Shown piece after piece: positions 60,576 to 64,000 of a DNA stretch of 64,000 nucleotides. The DNA lies in contig NZ_BSRQ01000022.1 in NCBI RefSeq assembly GCF_030268685.1, positions 1 through 64,000 of the forward strand, read 5' to 3'. The position numbers and the translations under genes are program-made. The stretch is from Microtetraspora sp. NBRC 13810. Its GTDB lineage: Bacteria > Actinomycetota > Actinomycetes > Streptosporangiales > Streptosporangiaceae. The first letter of the stretch is position 1; each line of letters opens with the position of its first letter. Below the pieces are notes generated by a model. It searched no databases. It had not been told where the DNA came from and saw only the letters and a program-made list of their open reading frames with translations.

Positions 60576-61559
60576 GTGTCGGAGAATGGAGCCGACCGGC
60601 GCGACGTGGTGGTGCTGGTCGAAGACGGACTGGTGATGACGGACGCCGCGGGGCCGCTCGACGCGTTCACCGCGGCGAACGCGATGGGCGGCCGTTACGA
60701 GACGCGGACGGCGTCGCCCGGCGGCCGGGCGGTGCGCGCCACCAACGGTCTGCGGATGATCCCGGACCTCGCGGTCGAGGACCTCGGTCCCCCGGTGGAC
60801 ACGCTCCTCGTCGCCGGCGGGCCCGCACCCGGGCGGGGAGAGGGCTCGGCACTGGCCGGGACGGTCGCGCGGATGGCCCCCCGGGCCCGCCGCGTGGTGT
60901 CGGTGTGCGTCGGGGCGTTCGTCCTGGGCGAGGCCGGGCTCCTGGACGGCCGGCGGGCCACGACGCACTGGCAATGGTGTGACCTGCTCGCCGAACGTCA
61001 CCCGGCGACCCGGGTCGTCCCGGACGCGATCTTCGTGCGGGACGGGCCGCTGGCGACCTCGGCCGGCATCACCGCGGGCATCGATCTCGCCCTGTCACTG
61101 GTGGAGGAGGACCACGGGGCGCGGCTCGCGCGCGACGTCGCCAGGTTCCTGGTGACGTTCCTCCAGCGCCCGGGCGGCCAGTCGCAGTTCAGCGTGTGGT
61201 CCCGGCTGCCGCCACCCGGCCGGGGCCCGCTGCGCATCGTCGTGGACGCGGTGTCGCTGGATCCGGCCGCCGACCACTCCGTACCCGCCATGGCCGCGCG
61301 GGCCCGGGTCAGCGAGCGGCACATCAGGCGCCTCTTCGTCGCCCAGCTCGGCGTCACACCGGCCGCCTATGTGGAACGCGTCCGGGTCCAGGCGGCGCAG
61401 ATGCTGCTCGAATCCGGCGACCACGGCATGGACAGCGTCGCCCGCCGGTGCGGATTCGGCTCCGCCGAGTCCCTGCGGCGCGGCTTCCTGCGGCTGCTCG
61501 GGATCACGCCCGGCGCGTACCGGGCCAGGTTCACCACCACCCCGCACACGAGCACCTGA
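60576..61559 (+). CDS. GlxA-type transcriptional regulator (DJ-1 + AraC)
   Basis: A 327-residue regulator with an N-terminal DJ-1/PfpI-like domain (VVVLVEDGLVMTDAAGPLDA; SVCVGAFVLGEAGLLDGRRA with the elbow cysteine) and a C-terminal AraC double HTH (MAARARVSERHIRRLFVAQL; SVARRCGFGSAESLRRGFLR; GITPGAYRARF). Such proteins activate catabolic or stress genes. GGAGG lies nine bases before the GTG. Divergent from the monooxygenase and 28 bp before the HD hydrolase gene; either could be its target. Confidence 0.88.
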   Translation: MSENGADRRDVVVLVEDGLVMTDAAGPLDAFTAANAMGGRYETRTASPGGRAVRATNGLRMIPDLAVEDLGPPVDTLLVAGGPAPGRGEGSALAGTVARMAPRARRVVSVCVGAFVLGEAGLLDGRRATTHWQWCDLLAERHPATRVVPDAIFVRDGPLATSAGITAGIDLALSLVEEDHGARLARDVARFLVTFLQRPGGQSQFSVWSRLPPPGRGPLRIVVDAVSLDPAADHSVPAMAARARVSERHIRRLFVAQLGVTPAAYVERVRVQAAQMLLESGDHGMDSVARRCGFGSAESLRRGFLRLLGITPGAYRARFTTTPHTST

Positions 61560-61587
61560 GACGTCTTCCTGTCCGAAGGAGAATTCC

Positions 61588-62334
61588 ATGACATCTCCCC
61601 TGTCCCGTCGTGTCCTGCTGGGCGCCGGGCTCACCGGCGCGGCCGGCGCGGCGGTCGGCATGACCGGCGCCTCCGCGGCGACGCAGGACCTGTCCTTTCC
61701 CGGCACCCGTCTGGCGCGCCGGGCCCGGGAGGTGGTGACCGAGTCACAGCAGCCCTGTCTGCGCAACCACAGCCTCCGCAGCTTCCTGTTCGGGCGCGCC
61801 GCGGCGGCCCAGGCGGAAAGGCGGCCGGACGAGGATTACGACGCCGAGGTGATGTTCCTCATCTGCGTCCTGCACGACATGGGGCTCACCGAGCGGGCGG
61901 CCACCCACCAGCGGTTCGAGGTGGACGGAGCGGACTTCGCGGCGAGGTTCATGGAGGAGAACGGGGTGTCCGACCGCCGCGTGGACACCGTCTGGGACGG
62001 CATCGCGTTGCACACCTCCCTCGGCATCCACCAGTCCCCGGTGTTCTCCCGCCGTCGCGCCCCGGAGATCGTGATCGCCCAGACGGGCATCGGCATCGAC
62101 CTGACCGGAAGTCCCGCCGACGTCCCGGCCGGGTACGCCGGGCGGGTGCACGCCGCCTATCCGCGGCACGGTGGCGCGCGCGCACTGACCGCGGCCATCG
62201 AGGCGCAGGGGCTCGCCGACCCGCGTAAGGCGCCGCCGATGACGCTGCCCGGCGAGATCCTGCACCAGCGGCACCCTTCCCTGCCGTACACGACCTGGGA
62301 CATGTTCCTCGCCGAGGGCGGCTGGGGCGACTGA
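61588..62334 (+). CDS. Tat-exported HD hydrolase (cyanamide hydratase-like)
   Basis: A 248-residue HD-domain protein with a twin-arginine signal (SRRVLLGAGLTGAAGAAVG) and ASAAT cleavage region. The metal motif is NHSLRSFLFG and LICVLHDMGLTERAA (H...HD), followed by TVWDGIALHTSLG, the pattern of cyanamide hydratase-like HD proteins. The product could hydrate a nitrile-like compound outside the membrane; the substrate is not proven. GAAGGAG sits seven bases before the ATG. Likely co-transcribed with the regulator upstream. Confidence 0.85.
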   Translation: MTSPLSRRVLLGAGLTGAAGAAVGMTGASAATQDLSFPGTRLARRAREVVTESQQPCLRNHSLRSFLFGRAAAAQAERRPDEDYDAEVMFLICVLHDMGLTERAATHQRFEVDGADFAARFMEENGVSDRRVDTVWDGIALHTSLGIHQSPVFSRRRAPEIVIAQTGIGIDLTGSPADVPAGYAGRVHAAYPRHGGARALTAAIEAQGLADPRKAPPMTLPGEILHQRHPSLPYTTWDMFLAEGGWGD

Positions 62335-62439
62335 GGACGACGCGGCCGGGTCCGCCGCCGGTGCGGCCGTCGGAGGTCCGTGCTCCGCCGCGGGATCATG
62401 GCTCGGGTGGGTAGGGGGAACCTGGGGGGAGGGAAGGCC

Positions 62440-62706
62440 ATGGAAGCCAAGGAATGGACCGTTCACATCTTCATCGCGGAAGGCGACGGCGACGACCGCA
62501 CGTCCGCGCGCGCCGTCCTGTACGCCGGCGGTGACAAGCGGCACGAAAGCACCGGCTACGCGCGCCGCAACCCGACCGACCGCCCGGTGCCCGAGATCGG
62601 CGACGAGCTCGCGGCCGGGCGGGCGCTGATGGATCTCGCCGACAAGCTGATGGGTGACGCCGCGGAGGACGTCGCCCATGCCGGTGGGCCGGCGGCGAGC
62701 CGGTGA
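62440..62706 (+). CDS. DUF1876 (dsRBD-fold) protein
   Basis: An 88-residue protein: EWTVHIFIAEGDGDDRTSAR, STGYARRNPTDRPVPEIGDE and LAAGRALMDLADKLM are the three conserved blocks of actinobacterial DUF1876, which has a double-stranded-RNA-binding-like fold without known function. GGGAAGG lies just before the ATG at 62440; the frame is open to 62380, but the first residues there are unlike the family. Confidence 0.88.
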   Translation: MEAKEWTVHIFIAEGDGDDRTSARAVLYAGGDKRHESTGYARRNPTDRPVPEIGDELAAGRALMDLADKLMGDAAEDVAHAGGPAASR

Positions 62707-62738
62707 CGCCGCCGAACATTCCGGTCGGTACCGGATCT

Positions 62739-62774
62739 GGGCCCGCTCTCCCCGGGGAGGGCGGGTCCGCTTTT
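62739..62774. terminator. Strong hairpin with T-run
   Basis: GGGCCCGCTCTCCCC (62739-62753) pairs with GGGGAGGGCGGGTCC (62754-62768) with two G-T-type mismatches, followed by TTTT at 62771-62774. It lies between the convergent DUF1876 and selB genes and probably terminates the rightward transcript, perhaps both. Confidence 0.7.
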
Positions 62775-62839
62775 CGCGTTCTCGCCGCGGTGAGCGCCGG
62801 TTCGGTCCTTCCGGGCGGCGGCCTGACAGCCGGTCGGCG

Positions 62840-64000
62840 TCAGCGGCGCGGGCGGCACACCCGCCGGTCGTCGGCGGTGCGCCGGGTGATGCCGTGGGCG
62901 TCGAGGCACTCCAGGAGCGGGATGGCGACGCGGCGGCTGGTGGCCAGGGCGGACCGCGCGTCGGAGGCGGTGAAGGGCGCGGGCAGCCGGGCCAGGATGT
63001 CCGCCGCCCTGTCCAGCGCGTCGGGCAGGAGGACCACGTGCTTCCCGACCGAGATCACCGCGCCGGAGCGGAGCGCGGCCGCCAGTGCCCTGCCCGTGAG
63101 GCCGAGCTCGGCCAGCCGGTCGGCGGTGGGGGCGTCGAAGGGACGCTCGGCGAGGTCGGCGGCCAGCCGCGTGACCGCCGTGACGACCGCGGGAGGCAGC
63201 GCCCCGCCGGCGGGCAGGATCCGCCCGCCCTCGACCACCAGGGGCGCCTCGACCAGCGCCTCGGCGAGCCGGCGATCGGGCAGTCCGAGCAGCTGGGCGG
63301 CGGCGTCCACGGTGATCCCGGGGTCGAGCGGGGGCCGTCGCGAGAGGTGGCCGGTGAGCCGGCGGCCAAGCTCGGACCAGTGCCCGGGGTCGGCGTACCA
63401 GTCCCCGGCCACGGGCGAGCCGCCGGGCGGGCATCCCATCATCGTCAGCTCGCGCCCCGTCAGCAGGCCGTGCCAGCGCAGCAGGGCCGCGAAGTCGGGC
63501 AGCTCCATCTCGTCGAGCGCGGCTGCCCGTCCCGCCGCGGCACCCCGGCGCCGCAGCGGGACGGGCCGCACGTCCAGCACCCGGAGCCCGGCGACGATCT
63601 CCCGCCTGCCGGGGTCGCGGACCAGTCCCCGGTCACCCGTCCGGAGCGGCAGGGGGCGGCTGAGAGTGAGCCTGGCGGTGTCCGCGCCCAGGAAACGCAG
63701 CCCGGCGGGGACGGCGGCGGACCCGATGTGCAGGACCGCCTCTCCCCGGCGGTTCAGGCCGGAACTCAGCCGTACGTCGATGACCTGGGCCGGCATCCAG
63801 GCGTCCGGCGTCGTCAACGCCATGCCGCGGGACAGGTCGGCCCGGTCGGCCCCCCGGAGGTTGACGGCGACGCGGGCGGTCGCGGCGACCCGGTCCGCCT
63901 TCTCGCCCAGTGTCTGCAGCCCGCGGATCCTGACCCGGCGACCGCCCGCGTCCAGTTCGTCGCCGATACGCAGGGTGCCGCCGGTCAGCGTTCCGGTGAC
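62840..64000 (-). CDS. selB: SelB, selenocysteine-specific elongation factor (C-terminal part)
   Basis: 386 residues to the stop, cut by the right edge; the N-terminal GTPase domain lies outside. The edge-proximal part (VTGTLTGGTLRIGDELDAGG, then VRIRGLQTLGEKADRVAATA and RVAVNLRG) is the domain II/III beta-barrel of SelB. After residue ~60, domain III (VRLSSGLNRRGEAVLHIGSA) is followed by the winged-helix array that binds the SECIS RNA, ending PLLECLDAHGITRRTADDRR. It delivers Sec-tRNA to UGA codons, so the organism should make at least one selenoprotein (often formate dehydrogenase). Confidence 0.9.
   Translation of the reverse strand, partial: VTGTLTGGTLRIGDELDAGGRRVRIRGLQTLGEKADRVAATARVAVNLRGADRADLSRGMALTTPDAWMPAQVIDVRLSSGLNRRGEAVLHIGSAAVPAGLRFLGADTARLTLSRPLPLRTGDRGLVRDPGRREIVAGLRVLDVRPVPLRRRGAAAGRAAALDEMELPDFAALLRWHGLLTGRELTMMGCPPGGSPVAGDWYADPGHWSELGRRLTGHLSRRPPLDPGITVDAAAQLLGLPDRRLAEALVEAPLVVEGGRILPAGGALPPAVVTAVTRLAADLAERPFDAPTADRLAELGLTGRALAAALRSGAVISVGKHVVLLPDALDRAADILARLPAPFTASDARSALATSRRVAIPLLECLDAHGITRRTADDRRVCRPRR

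Overview
High-GC DNA with many GTG starts, 4-bp GTGA/ATGA gene overlaps and abundant TetR/MarR/AraC regulators points to a filamentous actinomycete. The style of the genes (S66/MccF-like peptidase, DUF6461, DUF1876, YbaB/WXG toxin neighbourhood, SelB) would fit Streptosporangiaceae or a related family, but the genus is inferred, not shown. No rRNA, tRNA, CRISPR array, integrase or complete insertion sequence was seen.

Left part (1-16.5 kb): small accessory and housekeeping-like cassettes. These are a secreted SnoaL-like protein, a cysteine desulfurase, a serine hydrolase, a quinone oxidoreductase, and a MarR-NADPH:FMN reductase operon divergent from a DHA2 drug exporter with a strikingly symmetric promoter/operator. 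Next come TetR-SDR, HxlR-imine reductase, GNAT, an MFS gene that lacks a usable start next to an AraC stump, an S66 peptidase and another MFS exporter.

Middle part (16.7-34.3 kb): a redox/glycosylation cluster with a methyltransferase, the remnant of a molybdopterin oxidoreductase, NDH-2 with a membrane domain, a repeat-built membrane protein, DUF2064, GT2, a GT-C-like membrane protein, a sugar epimerase, and an intact cytochrome b/molybdopterin fusion with a partner membrane protein. A VOC protein and a macrolide-type glycosyltransferase follow. After the collapsed remains of a siderophore ABC importer comes a complete five-gene nickel/peptide ABC operon preceded by a Fur-family (Nur-like) box.

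Right part (34.3-64 kb): TetR-thioesterase, an ECF sigma factor that lacks region 4, an NhaD/ArsB-type antiporter with a CBS stub, a Tat-exported metallo-beta-lactamase-fold protein, TetR-MFS (the MFS carries three extracytoplasmic-type beta-sandwich repeats), a MetE C-terminal-like protein, and a decayed WXG/toxin-immunity locus. Then comes the main object of interest, a 12.6-kb single-gene PKS-NRPS megasynthase (acyl ligase-ACP-KS-AT-KR-ACP-C-A-PCP-C-terminal acyl-ACP-reductase-like domain) with no thioesterase. It is followed by an APH-type kinase, a flavin monooxygenase, a GlxA-type regulator, a Tat-exported HD hydrolase, DUF1876 and the C-terminal part of selB, cut by the window edge.

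A recurring theme is gene decay by internal deletion: the siderophore importer, molybdopterin oxidoreductase, CBS protein, sigma factor, AraC regulator and toxin all look like stumps left beside intact genes. All family assignments are by eye from motifs; no database search was run.
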